The translations under genes and the position numbers were made by a program. From positions 1 through 64,000 of the forward strand of contig CP132905.1 of assembly GCA_031446165.1 (NCBI GenBank): a stretch of 64,000 nt of DNA, read 5' to 3'. The number at the start of each line of letters is the position of its first letter. Position 1 is the first letter of the stretch. The stretch comes from Arsenophonus sp031446165. GTDB taxonomy: Bacteria > Pseudomonadota > Gammaproteobacteria > Enterobacterales > Enterobacteriaceae. Below, in pieces: positions 32,269 to 42,382 of this stretch. The notes below the pieces were generated by a model that was given only the letters and a program-made list of their open reading frames with translations, was not told the DNA's origin and searched no databases.

Positions 32269-32280
32269 TTTTAAAGAGCC
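32269..32280 (-). promoter_or_regulatory. boxA antitermination site in the rRNA leader
   Basis: GGCTCTTTAAAA on the minus strand resembles boxA (TGCTCTTTAACA) and directly precedes the 16S processing stem, as in E. coli. It is weaker than the spacer boxA. Confidence 0.7.
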
Positions 32281-32311
32281 TTAAAAAACGTTTTACTATC
32301 TTAAAATAGTT

Positions 32312-32339
32312 ATTTTACTTTTTGAAATTATAAAGTCAA
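32312..32339 (-). promoter_or_regulatory. rRNA operon promoter
   Basis: On the minus strand a TTGACT (-35, 32339-32334) and a TAAAAT (-10, 32317-32312) are separated by 16 bases. Transcription would start near 32305, about 25 bases before boxA. TTGACT with a 16-base spacer is the pattern of the E. coli rrn P2 promoter. Flanking DNA is A/T-rich as in an UP element. I could not identify a separate P1. Confidence 0.6.
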
Positions 32340-33262
32340 GTAGTTATTTTAATTTCTTTAATAAAATAAATTTATAATGTTTATGCTTACAAAAAATAAA
32401 AACATAAATCAAATAACTTCAATATTCAATAAACTTTAATATTGTAGATATTTTATATATTGCAGATATTTTATAAAAACTATTAAAAAAATAAACCAAT
32501 AAAAAACAACTAAGTACCCATTTTATTAACATTAATTAAATTAATAAAATAAAACTAATAAATAATAAAAACATTTAGTTTTTAATTTTTTGGTACATAT
32601 AATTATTTATTTATAATATTTTCTATAAAATTACATAAAAATAAATTTTTCTAATTTTATTTTTGTATTTAAACATTTGTACTGCATTGTACTGCATTTT
32701 AAATATTTTTACTGCATCATATTAAATCAATACAAAAAATGTATAATTGCCATATTCAATATAAAAATAAAACCATATCCAATGTAAAATAAAAAATACA
32801 AACTAACACAAAACAACATTATAATAGTATAAAAACTATTGTCATAATAAATATATATTTATGCATATTACAATTAATCAATATTAAAAGTAAACATTTA
32901 TAAATATTTTAAAAAAATATCTAACAAAAAAAATAAATAAATGATTTAACAAAAAACAAAGTAAATAAAAATTTTTAAACCACATCAATATTCTTCTATG
33001 TAATAAAATTCACTATTTTTTACAATAATTAAAAAATTTAATTCATAATTTAAAATTTACTGTATGAATTTACTGTATGATAACAAACTGATAATGAAAC
33101 ACAAAAAGTATAAAAATATGATAATTTTTATTTTATAATTTCGTACTAATTTCGTACAAAACGAAATACAAATATAATTTTGAAAAACTAAAAAACTATA
33201 TAAAATTTATAAAAAAAAAATAATAATTATTAATAAATACTAAAAAATTGTATTCATAATAA
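32340..33262. other. A+T-rich spacer between the rRNA promoter and asnA
   Basis: About 920 bases without a coding frame. It contains short imperfect tandem duplications: an 18-base unit at 32441-32476, three TACTGCAT copies around 32675-32715, and a 13-base unit at 33054-33079. No terminator for asnA is obvious. In E. coli, asnA is followed by viaA and ravA, of which nothing is visible. Confidence 0.55.
33054..33079. repeat. Perfect 13-bp tandem duplication
   Basis: Two identical adjacent 13-base units (33054-33066, 33067-33079) in the spacer downstream of asnA. No coding or structural role is visible. Confidence 0.75.
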
Positions 33263-34255
33263 TCATAATACATCAAGAACTTCCATGTGATTGTTAATAG
33301 CCCACACACTACATTGAACTTGACCAATATGTTTTTTTTGAAGTAATAACATAATTAAACGAGATTGTCCAATACCTCCACCTATTGTTTGTGGCATATG
33401 ACCTTTCAATAAAGCTTGATGCCATTCAAAAAACATTCTATTACGATATCCTGTTATTTCTAATTGATTTTTAAGTGATTCTTCATCAACACGTATACCC
33501 ATTGAAGAAATTTCAAACGAATTTTTTAATATGGGATTCCATACAATAATATCACCATTTAAACCAATGAATCCTTCACTATTCTTTGTCGTCCAATCAT
33601 CATAATCAGGAGCACGTATATCATGAACAAAACCATGAGATAGTTTTCCACCAATACCAATAATAAAAACTGCACCTAGTTCTTTAGCTATAGCATATTC
33701 TCTTTCATGAGAATTAAGATGAGGATAACGCCGTAACAATTCTTCACTATGAATAAAAAAAATCTGATCAGGTAAAAATGGAACTAAATTAAATTCAAGA
33801 CTAACAACTTCCTCTGTTTTTTTAATAATTTTATAAATTTCAATAACGGTTTTTTTTAAATAATCCAAAGATCGATCTTTTTTCAGTATTACTTTTTCCC
33901 AATCCCACTGATCAACAAAAACAGAATGCATAGGTGTCAAACAATCTTCATCAGGACGCAATGCTTTCATATGTGTATATATACCTTCCCCTGGTTTAAA
34001 ATTAAAGCGAGCTAAAGTTTTACGTTTCCATTTAGCTAACGAATGCAAAATTTCAAAAATAACATTTGGAATTGATTTTATTTGGACTTTTACTGCTTGC
34101 TCATGTCCTGATAAATTATCTTGAACACCATCACCAAAACGACTTAACATGGGAGACTGTATTTCAATTAAAGATAATTTTTTTTCTAACAAATTTGAAA
34201 AATAAGATTTAGTAAAATTAATTTGTTTTTGGGTTTCTATAAACAATTTTTCCAT
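33263..34255 (-). CDS. asnA: Aspartate-ammonia ligase (asparagine synthetase A)
   Basis: AsnA makes asparagine from aspartate, ammonia and ATP. It resembles class II aminoacyl-tRNA synthetases. Its 330 residues equal E. coli. Visible segments include QDNLSGHEQAV, SLAKWKRKTL, HMKALRPDEDCLTPMHS, VDQWDWEK, GIGGKLSHG, RAPDYDDW and the C-terminal motif TIGGGIGQSRL. Its regulator asnC, which lies beside it in E. coli, is absent. Retention suggests the host does not supply enough asparagine, or that ammonia is recycled; both are inferences. Confidence 0.97.
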   Translation of the reverse strand: MEKLFIETQKQINFTKSYFSNLLEKKLSLIEIQSPMLSRFGDGVQDNLSGHEQAVKVQIKSIPNVIFEILHSLAKWKRKTLARFNFKPGEGIYTHMKALRPDEDCLTPMHSVFVDQWDWEKVILKKDRSLDYLKKTVIEIYKIIKKTEEVVSLEFNLVPFLPDQIFFIHSEELLRRYPHLNSHEREYAIAKELGAVFIIGIGGKLSHGFVHDIRAPDYDDWTTKNSEGFIGLNGDIIVWNPILKNSFEISSMGIRVDEESLKNQLEITGYRNRMFFEWHQALLKGHMPQTIGGGIGQSRLIMLLLQKKHIGQVQCSVWAINNHMEVLDVL

Positions 34256-34710
34256 TTTTATACTCCATATCAGATGATATTTTTTGATTTTTTTATTTTT
34301 TTTTATTTTTGAAATTTTTTATATTAAATAAGAATATATTATGTTAGATTTATAATATATAAATTTTAAATAACTTTTTAGATCCAATGAAAATCATTGT
34401 TTAAAAAAAATATGACAAAATAAATCAATTTAAAATAATGTAATTCAATAAACATAACATAGAAATAAAAAACAATTCAATTTCGAAAAAAAACAATAAA
34501 AACAACTTAACTTTGAAAAAATTAAAAAAGTTATAAATGTAATGAAATTGTTTCGAATGTAATATTATTGAAACGAATTTCAAATAAAATAATCAATCAT
34601 CAAAATAAGCTTAATTTAATAATATTTTATTTGTTAACTTCAAACTCACATAAAAAATGGAAATTTATATTTTTCTAAAAAATAATATTAAAAAAATTTT
34701 GAGGTTCATG
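34256..34710. other. Divergent asnA-mioC spacer, former asnC locus
   Basis: E. coli has asnC between these genes; no remnant can be recognised here. The only structure is an imperfect 38-base inverted repeat at 34544-34581, with outer arms GAAATT/AATTTC and inner arms GTTTC/GAAAC, each interrupted by one unpaired G, around an 8-base loop. It lies about 130 bases upstream of mioC and could be a hairpin or a protein site. Confidence 0.45.
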
Positions 34711-35160
34711 ATGACAAAAATAACATTAATAACTGGCAGCACAATGGGAACCGCTGAATATATAGCTGAATATGCAGCTGAAATATTAGAAAAATATAAT
34801 TTTAAAACTGACATAAAACACGGACCAAATTTAAAAGATCTATCAATGCAAGGTATATGGTTAATTATATGCTCTACTTATGGAACAGGTGAACTGCCTG
34901 AAAACATACAACCTTTTGCAAAACAAATAACTAAAAAAAAACCTAATCTTAATGAAATTTTTTATGGGGCTATAGGCATAGGAAGCAAAGAATATGATAC
35001 TTTTTGTGGTGCAATTCACACATTAAATGTTTTATTAAAAAAACATAATGCTAAAAAAATAGGAAAAACTTTAGAAGTTAACATTTTAGAATCTAGCCTT
35101 TTAGAAAATTTGGTAAAAAATTGGATTGAAAAATGGAAAAATGATATAATGAAATTATAA
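34711..35160 (+). CDS. mioC: Flavodoxin-like protein MioC
   Basis: MioC is a small FMN-binding flavodoxin. In E. coli it supports biotin synthase in vitro and its gene adjoins oriC. I chose the second of two adjacent ATGs (34711), which has GAGG six bases upstream, giving 149 residues against 147 in E. coli. The FMN phosphate loop TGSTMGTAEY lies near residue 8, and STYGTGELPEN and GIGSKEYDTFCGAI follow. Upstream in-frame starts add unrelated residues. Confidence 0.92.
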   Translation: MTKITLITGSTMGTAEYIAEYAAEILEKYNFKTDIKHGPNLKDLSMQGIWLIICSTYGTGELPENIQPFAKQITKKKPNLNEIFYGAIGIGSKEYDTFCGAIHTLNVLLKKHNAKKIGKTLEVNILESSLLENLVKNWIEKWKNDIMKL

Positions 35161-35633
35161 GAAATTAAAAATTATTTTGTTGATAAGTTTGAGAATAACT
35201 TGTGTTTATAAATAGAAAAACTAATAAATAATTAAAAATTGTGCATAACTTTTTATATTAATACAAACTTATCCTATGTGCAATCACTTATCATTAACAG
35301 TTAAATATCATTGACAAGATCATAATCTTATTAAGATATTTTAATTTATCAACAGATAATCCCTTTTATAATAAAAGAAATAAGAAACATTAATTACTTA
35401 TAATTATTATTAATTAATATAATCAATTTTTATGATTTAGTTGTTCATAGTTATTTTTATAGTTATTTATTTAAATAGATATTCAGTTATTTTTTGATTT
35501 TTTTATTTTTTATTTGTTTATTAAGCAAGCAAAAATAAAAACAACTAAACTTAATTTATTATTTTAAATAATACTTATTATTTTTTTATGTTTAAAAATT
35601 TATAATCTTTTAAATCAAGGTATAAAAAATATC
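35161..35633. other. Chromosomal replication origin (oriC)
   Basis: The non-coding interval between mioC and mnmG, the exact place of oriC in E. coli. Three DnaA-box-like nonamers lie in the E. coli order and orientation: TTATCAACA at 35346-35354 (plus, R1-like), TGTGCATAA at 35240-35248 (TTATGCACA on minus, R2-like) and TGTTGATAA at 35178-35186 (TTATCAACA on minus, R4-like). A weaker one is at 35203-35211. The mnmG-proximal part, about 35380-35530, is nearly pure A/T, as expected for the unwinding element. Only one GATC (35318-35321) is present, whereas E. coli has eleven. R1 and R4 each differ from TTATCCACA at one base. Confidence 0.8.
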
Positions 35634-37526
35634 ATGTTTTACCCAAAAAAATTTGAAGTTATTATCATTGGAGGAGGACATGCTGGTACAGAAGCAGCCT
35701 TGGCTGCTTCTAGAATGGGATGTCAAACTTTATTAATAACACACAATATTGAAACATTAGGCCAACTATCATGCAATCCAGCTATTGGTGGAATTGGTAA
35801 AGGACATTTAGTTAAAGAAATTGATGCATTAGGTGGATTCATGGCCATAGCAACTGATAAATCAGGAATACAATTCAAGATACTTAATGCAAAAAAAGGA
35901 CCTGCAGTGCGTGCAACAAGAGCGCAAACTGACAGAACACTCTATAAAAATAATATTCGCATGACATTAGAAAAACAAAAAAATTTAATGTTATTTCAAC
36001 AAAATGTTATTGATCTTATAGTAAAAAATGATTGCGTTATTGGGGTAGTCACACAAATTGGATTAAAATTTTATGCAAAATCTGTATTAATAACCGTTGG
36101 TACATTTCTTAATGGTAAAATACATATAGGATCAAAAAGTTTTGATGGTGGTAGAGCAGGTGATCCTTCTTCTATTGATTTATCAAATAGACTAAAAGAA
36201 TTGCCATTAAGAATAAAAAGATTAAAAACTGGAACTCCACCTAGATTAGACAAAAGAAGTATTGATTTTTCAGAATTATTACCACAATTCAGTGATAATC
36301 CAATACCAGTTTTTTCTTTCCTTGGAACATCAAATCAACATCCAAAACAACTGCCATGTTATATCACTTACACTAATGAAAAAACTCATCAAATAATTCG
36401 CGAAAATTTGAAATATAGTCCTATATATACAGGTATAATCAAAAGTATAGGACCACGTTATTGCCCTTCTATTGAAGATAAAATAGTTCGATTTGCTCAT
36501 AGAACCGAACATCAAATATTTTTAGAGCCAGAAGGACTCAAAAGCAACGAAATTTATCCTAACGGGATTTCTACAAGTTTACCTTTTGATATACAAATAA
36601 AAATTATTCATTCAATAAAAGGTTTAGAAAATGCCGACATTACTAGACCTGGATATTCCATTGAATATGATTTTTTTGATCCACGTGATTTAAAACCTAC
36701 TTTAGAAAGTAAATTTATAAAAGGACTTTTTTTAGCTGGACAAATCAATGGGACTACAGGTTATGAAGAAGCTGCAGCACAAGGATTATTAGCTGGGATT
36801 AATGCTGCTCTTTATGCTTATGATAAAAAAGGATGGTACCCTCGTCGTGATCAGGCTTATATTGGTGTTCTAGTTGATGATCTTTGTACATTAGGTACAA
36901 CAGAACCTTATCGCATGTTCACTTCAAGAGCAGAATACAGAATTATGTTGCGTGAAGATAATGCTGATCTTCGTCTAACTGAAAAAGGTTATGAACTTGG
37001 ATTAATTGATAATAATCGTTGGAAAATATTCTGCAGTAAAATTGAATCAATTGAACAAGAACGTCAAAGATTACGTAATCTTTATATACATCCTCATTGC
37101 AATCATATTGATGATATTAATAAGATTTTAAGCGCACCACTTTCAAAAAAAACTAATGGGGAGGAATTATTACGTCGTCCTGAAATAAATTATACATTGC
37201 TTACTTCATTAAAGTATTTTTCACCTAAAATTATTTATGATAGTCAAATTACCAATCAAATTGAAATTCAAATAAAATATGAAGGTTATCTTGTTCGTCA
37301 ACAAGAAGAAATAAAAAAACATTTACGCAATGAATATATAACCTTACCGATTGAAATGGATTATAAAAATATTACAGGCCTGTCCAATGAAGTAATAGCA
37401 AAACTCAATGCTCATAAACCAACTTCTATTGGTCAAGCATCACGTATATCAGGAATCACTCCTGCAGCAATATCAATATTATTAGTATGGCTAAAAAAAC
37501 AAAATTTATTACGTATTGATGCTTAA
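35634..37526 (+). CDS. mnmG: tRNA uridine-34 5-carboxymethylaminomethyl modification enzyme, FAD subunit
   Basis: MnmG (GidA) works with MnmE to install the cmnm5 group on wobble uridine 34. The FAD-binding motif GGGHAGTEAA lies near residue 13, then GGIGKGHLVKEIDALGG, the family motif LKTGTPPRL and the FLAGQING(TTGYEEAAAQG) segment. At 630 residues it is full length. Its partner mnmE is also in this window at 60649. The 5' side faces oriC, so its transcription could affect origin opening, as described in E. coli. Confidence 0.97.
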   Translation: MFYPKKFEVIIIGGGHAGTEAALAASRMGCQTLLITHNIETLGQLSCNPAIGGIGKGHLVKEIDALGGFMAIATDKSGIQFKILNAKKGPAVRATRAQTDRTLYKNNIRMTLEKQKNLMLFQQNVIDLIVKNDCVIGVVTQIGLKFYAKSVLITVGTFLNGKIHIGSKSFDGGRAGDPSSIDLSNRLKELPLRIKRLKTGTPPRLDKRSIDFSELLPQFSDNPIPVFSFLGTSNQHPKQLPCYITYTNEKTHQIIRENLKYSPIYTGIIKSIGPRYCPSIEDKIVRFAHRTEHQIFLEPEGLKSNEIYPNGISTSLPFDIQIKIIHSIKGLENADITRPGYSIEYDFFDPRDLKPTLESKFIKGLFLAGQINGTTGYEEAAAQGLLAGINAALYAYDKKGWYPRRDQAYIGVLVDDLCTLGTTEPYRMFTSRAEYRIMLREDNADLRLTEKGYELGLIDNNRWKIFCSKIESIEQERQRLRNLYIHPHCNHIDDINKILSAPLSKKTNGEELLRRPEINYTLLTSLKYFSPKIIYDSQITNQIEIQIKYEGYLVRQQEEIKKHLRNEYITLPIEMDYKNITGLSNEVIAKLNAHKPTSIGQASRISGITPAAISILLVWLKKQNLLRIDA

Positions 37527-38600
37527 TTTTTAAAAAAAATTATTTAAAGTTATTTAAAATATATCTTCATATAAAAATTAATATTTATCATTATTGATCA
37601 ATATAAAATAAAAAAATATCTATATGATAGATAACTTTTATAGTAAATTTTTAAAAATAATTTCGAATTATACAAATCATTTTATAGAATAATTATTGTT
37701 AATATAAATATAAATTTTATATCAAAATATCATATAAATATATTCTAAAATTTTATATAAAAATCTGATTTCATGCTATTTTTAATGCTATTAAATACTA
37801 TTAAAAGATGTTGTTTCTCATTACTACATTACAAATATATGTATTTTTAAAGTTTTTAAAAAGCATAAAAATAAAAATAAACCTTATTAATATTATAAAA
37901 TTTATAAAAAACTAACAAAATAAATAAAAATTTCAGATAGTTAAAAACTATATTTATATATTATGAAAAAATAAACAATCATTTTTTTATAAATGATTTC
38001 ATTTTTAAAGAAATGATTTAATAACATGGAATATAAACAAGATATATGAGAGTAAACAATCAAAGATATTAGAAATTGATGATCAAAAACAATATTTTAT
38101 AATGAAATTATATGTAAAATAAATTCATTGAATTATATTTTTATCACATATAATATATAAATAATTAAATTGAATAAATTATATTTAAAACTATATTTCA
38201 TAATTTCATATATTTAAATAATGCATTTTCAATAAATATTAAACAATAATTACAAATTATTTACGTAATATTTTTTTGTCAATAATGTTTTTATGGTATA
38301 TTTTTTATGGTATATATTGATATATAATAAAATTTGATATATATAATAAAATTTATTTGCTTGTATTTTTTATTTTTGATATAAATTTGATGTAAAATTT
38401 ATATCAAAATAATATATTAATATTCTTTATTAATAAAAAATGGCGAAATGAGTAATATTCATAAAAAGTTTCATCATTAAATTATTTCATTTTTGATTAA
38501 TGTAAAATTATAAATAATTTGAGATAAAATTAACAGTTGCTAATGTAAAACTAACTTTAATAACAAAAATTTTTAGAAGAAAGAAAAAAGGTAAAACATC
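37527..38600. other. Eroded spacer where rsmG and atpI lie in E. coli
   Basis: About 1.07 kb between mnmG and atpB. E. coli has rsmG and atpI here. I find no frame of useful length and no motif of either. Short imperfect repeats, such as a TTATGGTATA unit at 38291 and 38305 and a GATATATAATAAAATTT unit at 38319-38354, are present. It must contain the atp promoter, which I cannot place. Confidence 0.6.
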
Positions 38601-39425
38601 ATGTCTGATTCAGAAGAAATCATGACAAAAAAAAATTATATAGCACACCATTTAGAAAATCTTCAATTGGATTTACATACTTTTAAATTAATTGATCCAT
38701 CAAATAAAAATGTATTATCATTTTGGACATTAAACATTGATTCACTTTTTTTTTCAATTTTTTTGGGAATTATTTTTTTGCTTGTATTCAGAATTATTGC
38801 TATTAATTTAACTGCTTATGTACCAAATAAATTACAAACTGCAATAGAAATGATTATAAATTTCGTTAACCATTCTGTTTGTGATATTTACCATGGTAAA
38901 AACAAAATTGTTGCACCATTAGCTTTGACAGTTTTTATTTGGGTTTTTATGATGAATATAATGGACTTATTACCTATTGATTTTCTTCCATATATTGGAA
39001 AAAATTATTTAATTTTACCTGCATTACGTGTTGTACCCACTGCCGATATAAATATAACCATATCTATGGCCATTAATGTATTTATTTTGATTATTTTTTA
39101 TAGCATAAAAACAAAGGGGTTTAAAAAAATCATAAAAGAATTGATTTCACAACCATTTAATCATCCTATCTTTATGCCTCTTAATTTAATTTTAGAAGGC
39201 ATTAGTTTTTTATCTAAACCAATATCACTGAGTTTAAGATTATTTGGTAATATGTATGCAGGTGAATTGATTTTTATTCTTATTGCTACTTTAGTACCAT
39301 GGTGGTTACAGTGGATACTAAATGTACCTTGGGCCATTTTTCATATACTTGTTGTTACCTTACAATCCTTTATTTTTATGATTTTAACGATTATTTATTT
39401 ATCAATGGCATCAGAAAAACATTGA
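38601..39425 (+). CDS. atpB: ATP synthase F0 subunit a
   Basis: Subunit a forms the proton half-channels beside the c-ring in the inner membrane. The 274 residues show five to six hydrophobic helices, the NLMDLLPID-like segment (NIMDLLPIDFLPY), ALRVVPTADINIT, and the essential Arg in SLSLRLFGNMYAGELI near residue 213. It is first in the atpBEFHAGDC operon; atpI is absent upstream. Confidence 0.97.
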   Translation: MSDSEEIMTKKNYIAHHLENLQLDLHTFKLIDPSNKNVLSFWTLNIDSLFFSIFLGIIFLLVFRIIAINLTAYVPNKLQTAIEMIINFVNHSVCDIYHGKNKIVAPLALTVFIWVFMMNIMDLLPIDFLPYIGKNYLILPALRVVPTADINITISMAINVFILIIFYSIKTKGFKKIIKELISQPFNHPIFMPLNLILEGISFLSKPISLSLRLFGNMYAGELIFILIATLVPWWLQWILNVPWAIFHILVVTLQSFIFMILTIIYLSMASEKH

Positions 39426-39462
39426 TAGTTTATTAAGTTTAGCAAACAAAAAGGAAAAATAT

Positions 39463-39705
39463 ATGATGGAAGACTTTAATATAAATTTATTATACATAGC
39501 AGCAGGTATAATGATGGGATTAGCGGCAATTGGTGCTGCAATTGGCATTGGAATATTAGGTGGAAAATTTTTAGAAGGTGCTGCACGTCAACCAGATTTA
39601 ATCCCATTGTTACGAACTCAGTTTTTTATTGTTATGGGATTAGTCGATGCAATTCCTATGATTACTGTTGGTTTAGGTTTATACATGATATTTGTTATTT
39701 CTTAA
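39463..39705 (+). CDS. atpE: ATP synthase F0 subunit c
   Basis: The 80-residue two-helix proteolipid of the c-ring. The polar loop GAARQPDLIP and the proton-carrying Asp in GLVDAIPM (near residue 62) are present. Helix 1 has the Gly/Ala-rich AAIGAAIGIGILGG packing motif. It is nearly identical to E. coli. Confidence 0.98.
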   Translation: MMEDFNINLLYIAAGIMMGLAAIGAAIGIGILGGKFLEGAARQPDLIPLLRTQFFIVMGLVDAIPMITVGLGLYMIFVIS

Positions 39706-39750
39706 TTAAATCAATCAAATTTAAAAAAAACTTAAAAGAAAAATTTTATT

Positions 39751-40251
39751 ATGAACTTTAATGCAACAATTTTAGGTCAAGCTATTGCATTTTTTTTATT
39801 TGTTTTTTTCTGTATGAAATATGTATGGAAACCTATTATCAATGTAATTGAAGAACGCCAAAAAAAAATTACTGAAAATTTAATTTTTGCAGAAAAAATA
39901 AAAAATGAATCAAAATTAATAAAAATAGATGCAAAAAAACAACTTAAAATAGCAAAAGAAACAGCTCAAAAAATTCTTAATGATGCTGATAAAAAACGAA
40001 TTCAAATTATTGAGAAAGCTAAATTAGAAGCTAAAATAGAACAAAAAAAAATAATTTTTCAAACAAATATTGAAATTGAAGTTCATCGAAAACATGTCTG
40101 TGAAAAATTACATAAAGAAATTGCAAAATTAGCTATTTTAGGAGCTGAAAAAATAATTGAAAATTCTATCAATATCACGATTAGCAATCAAATTATTGAC
40201 AATATTCTTAATGAAATTAGCAAAAAAAATAGTAGGATATCATTAAAATGA
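39751..40251 (+). CDS. atpF: ATP synthase F0 subunit b
   Basis: The peripheral-stalk dimer. It has one N-terminal membrane helix (about 5-27), then a long Lys/Glu/Ile-rich helical region suited to a right-handed coiled coil. E. coli has 156 residues; this has 166, with a longer C-terminus. The Asn-start MNFNATILGQAIAF and KYVWKPI are typical. The stop overlaps the atpH start by four bases. Confidence 0.95.
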   Translation: MNFNATILGQAIAFFLFVFFCMKYVWKPIINVIEERQKKITENLIFAEKIKNESKLIKIDAKKQLKIAKETAQKILNDADKKRIQIIEKAKLEAKIEQKKIIFQTNIEIEVHRKHVCEKLHKEIAKLAILGAEKIIENSINITISNQIIDNILNEISKKNSRISLK

Positions 40252-40772
40252 TTACAATTGCTAGACCGTATTCTAAAGCAATTTTTGATATTGCACTAAA
40301 ATATCAATTGCTTAATGAATACCAAAATATACTAACATTTATTGTGGAAATAATTAACAAAAAAGAAATTAATAAACTCATTAATTCTACAATAGCACAT
40401 AAAAAAATAGCAACAATATTAATTTCTATTTGTGATAGTATACTGAATAAATATATTAGAAATTTAATTTATATTATGGCTGAAAATAACCGATTAGGTG
40501 TATTGCCTGAAGTTTTAAAACAATTTATTTTACTGCGTAATTTTTTAGACAGAAAGATAAATGTTGATATTACTTCTGCTTATGAATTAAATGAAAAACA
40601 AAAAACAAAAATTTCAAAAATAATAAAAAATAAATTTTCATGTCAAGCTAATTTAAATTATATTTTTGATGAATATTTGATTGGAGGTTTAATAATAAAA
40701 ATAGGCGATTTAGTTATTGATGGTAGTGTACGTAACCGCATTGAGCGATTAAATAATGCATTACAATTTTAA
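40248..40772 (+). CDS. atpH: ATP synthase F1 subunit delta
   Basis: Delta caps the F1 head and ties it to the b stalk. The 174 residues start ITIARPYSKAIFDIA and keep the C-terminal IGGLIIKIGDLVIDGSVRNRIERL signature. The middle part is strongly diverged and Ile/Lys/Asn-rich. ATGA overlap with atpF shows coupling. Confidence 0.95.
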   Translation: MITIARPYSKAIFDIALKYQLLNEYQNILTFIVEIINKKEINKLINSTIAHKKIATILISICDSILNKYIRNLIYIMAENNRLGVLPEVLKQFILLRNFLDRKINVDITSAYELNEKQKTKISKIIKNKFSCQANLNYIFDEYLIGGLIIKIGDLVIDGSVRNRIERLNNALQF

Positions 40773-40787
40773 GGGGAATTGTGGAAT

Positions 40788-42329
40788 ATGAAACTAAATT
40801 CTACTGAAATTAGTCAATTAATAAAAGAACGTATTCTTCAATTTGATATATTAAATACATCTCATAATGAGGGTATAATTATTGCTGTTGGTGATGGAAT
40901 AATCCGTATCCATGGGTTATCTGAAGTCATGCAAAATGAAATGATATCAATACCTGGTAATCAATATGCTATTGCATTTAATTTAGAACGTGATTTAGTT
41001 TCTGCGGTGGTTATGGGAGCATTCTTTCATTTAACTGAAGGCATGAAAGTAAAATGCACTGGTCGTATTTTTGAAGCACCTGTAGGTCCAGGACTACTTG
41101 GACGTATACTTAATACATTAGGTGAACCTATTGATGGCAAAGGTATTCTTAAACACAGTGGTTTTTCACCTGTAGAAGTGATGGCGCCTGGAGTTATTGA
41201 CCGTCAATCTGTTGATCAACCTTTACAAACAGGATATAAATCAATTGATGCAATGATTCCTATTGGACGTGGTCAACGTGAATTAATTATTGGTGATAGA
41301 AAAACTGGAAAAACTACACTAGCTATTGATACTATAATTAATCAGAGTCATTCAAACATAAAATGTATTTATGTAGCTATTGGTCAAAAACTTTCAACTA
41401 TCGGTAATATTGTACGAAAATTAGAAGAACATAACGCATTGCATAATACAATAATTGTTGTTGCAACGGCTTCTGAAGCCGCCATATTACAATATCTAGT
41501 ACCATATGTGGGTTGTGTAATGGGCGAATATTTTAGGAACCATGGAGAAGATGCTTTAATTGTTTATGATGATCTCTCTAAACAAGCTATTGCTTATCGG
41601 CAAATTTCTTTATTGTTAAGACGACCTCCTGGACGTGAGGCTTACCCTGGTGATATTTTTTATATTCATGCTCGTTTATTAGAACGAGCTGCACGTGTTA
41701 ATAGTCAATATGTTGAAAAATGTACTAAAGGTAAAATAAAAAATAAAACCGGTTCATTAACAGCATTACCAGTTATTGAAACTCAAGAAGGCGATGTTTC
41801 TTCTTTTGTACCAACTAATGTTATTTCCATTACAGATGGACAAATTTTTTTAGAATCCAAATTATTTAATTCTGGTATTCGCCCTGCAATTAATCCTACA
41901 ATATCAGTATCACGTGTAGGGAGTGCAGCACAAACTGATATTATAAAAAAATTATCTGCTGGTATTCGTACTGCATTAGCACAATATCATGAATTGTCTG
42001 CATTTTCGCAATTTTTATCTGATTTAGATGAAGAAACGCGTCAACAATTAAGTCATGGACAAAAAGTTACTGAATTGTTAAAACAAAAACAATATAGACC
42101 AATGTCTATTGCGGAACAAGCTTTGTCTTTATTTTCTGCAGAATATGGGTATCTTAAAGATATTGAAGTAACAGAAGTCAATAGGTTTGAAACATCATTG
42201 TTAAATTATGCTCATCGTGAATTTTCTATGCTATTAGAAAAAATCAATCGAACCGGTGAATATAATAAAGAAATAGAAATTGAATTGAGTCATGTGCTTG
42301 ATACTTTTAAAGAAAGTAATTTTTTTTAA
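40788..42329 (+). CDS. atpA: ATP synthase F1 subunit alpha
   Basis: Alpha is the non-catalytic nucleotide-binding subunit. I chose the ATG at 40788 (MKLNSTEISQLIKERI), giving exactly 513 residues as in E. coli. A TTG three codons earlier is less likely. The P-loop GDRKTGKT lies near residue 169, and SVSRVGSAAQT and AYRQISLLLRRPPGREAYPGD are conserved. Confidence 0.98.
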   Translation: MKLNSTEISQLIKERILQFDILNTSHNEGIIIAVGDGIIRIHGLSEVMQNEMISIPGNQYAIAFNLERDLVSAVVMGAFFHLTEGMKVKCTGRIFEAPVGPGLLGRILNTLGEPIDGKGILKHSGFSPVEVMAPGVIDRQSVDQPLQTGYKSIDAMIPIGRGQRELIIGDRKTGKTTLAIDTIINQSHSNIKCIYVAIGQKLSTIGNIVRKLEEHNALHNTIIVVATASEAAILQYLVPYVGCVMGEYFRNHGEDALIVYDDLSKQAIAYRQISLLLRRPPGREAYPGDIFYIHARLLERAARVNSQYVEKCTKGKIKNKTGSLTALPVIETQEGDVSSFVPTNVISITDGQIFLESKLFNSGIRPAINPTISVSRVGSAAQTDIIKKLSAGIRTALAQYHELSAFSQFLSDLDEETRQQLSHGQKVTELLKQKQYRPMSIAEQALSLFSAEYGYLKDIEVTEVNRFETSLLNYAHREFSMLLEKINRTGEYNKEIEIELSHVLDTFKESNFF

Positions 42330-42382
42330 ACTGTATGTAAATTTTATTTTGGTCGCTTGATAAAAATACAGAAGGATTAAAA

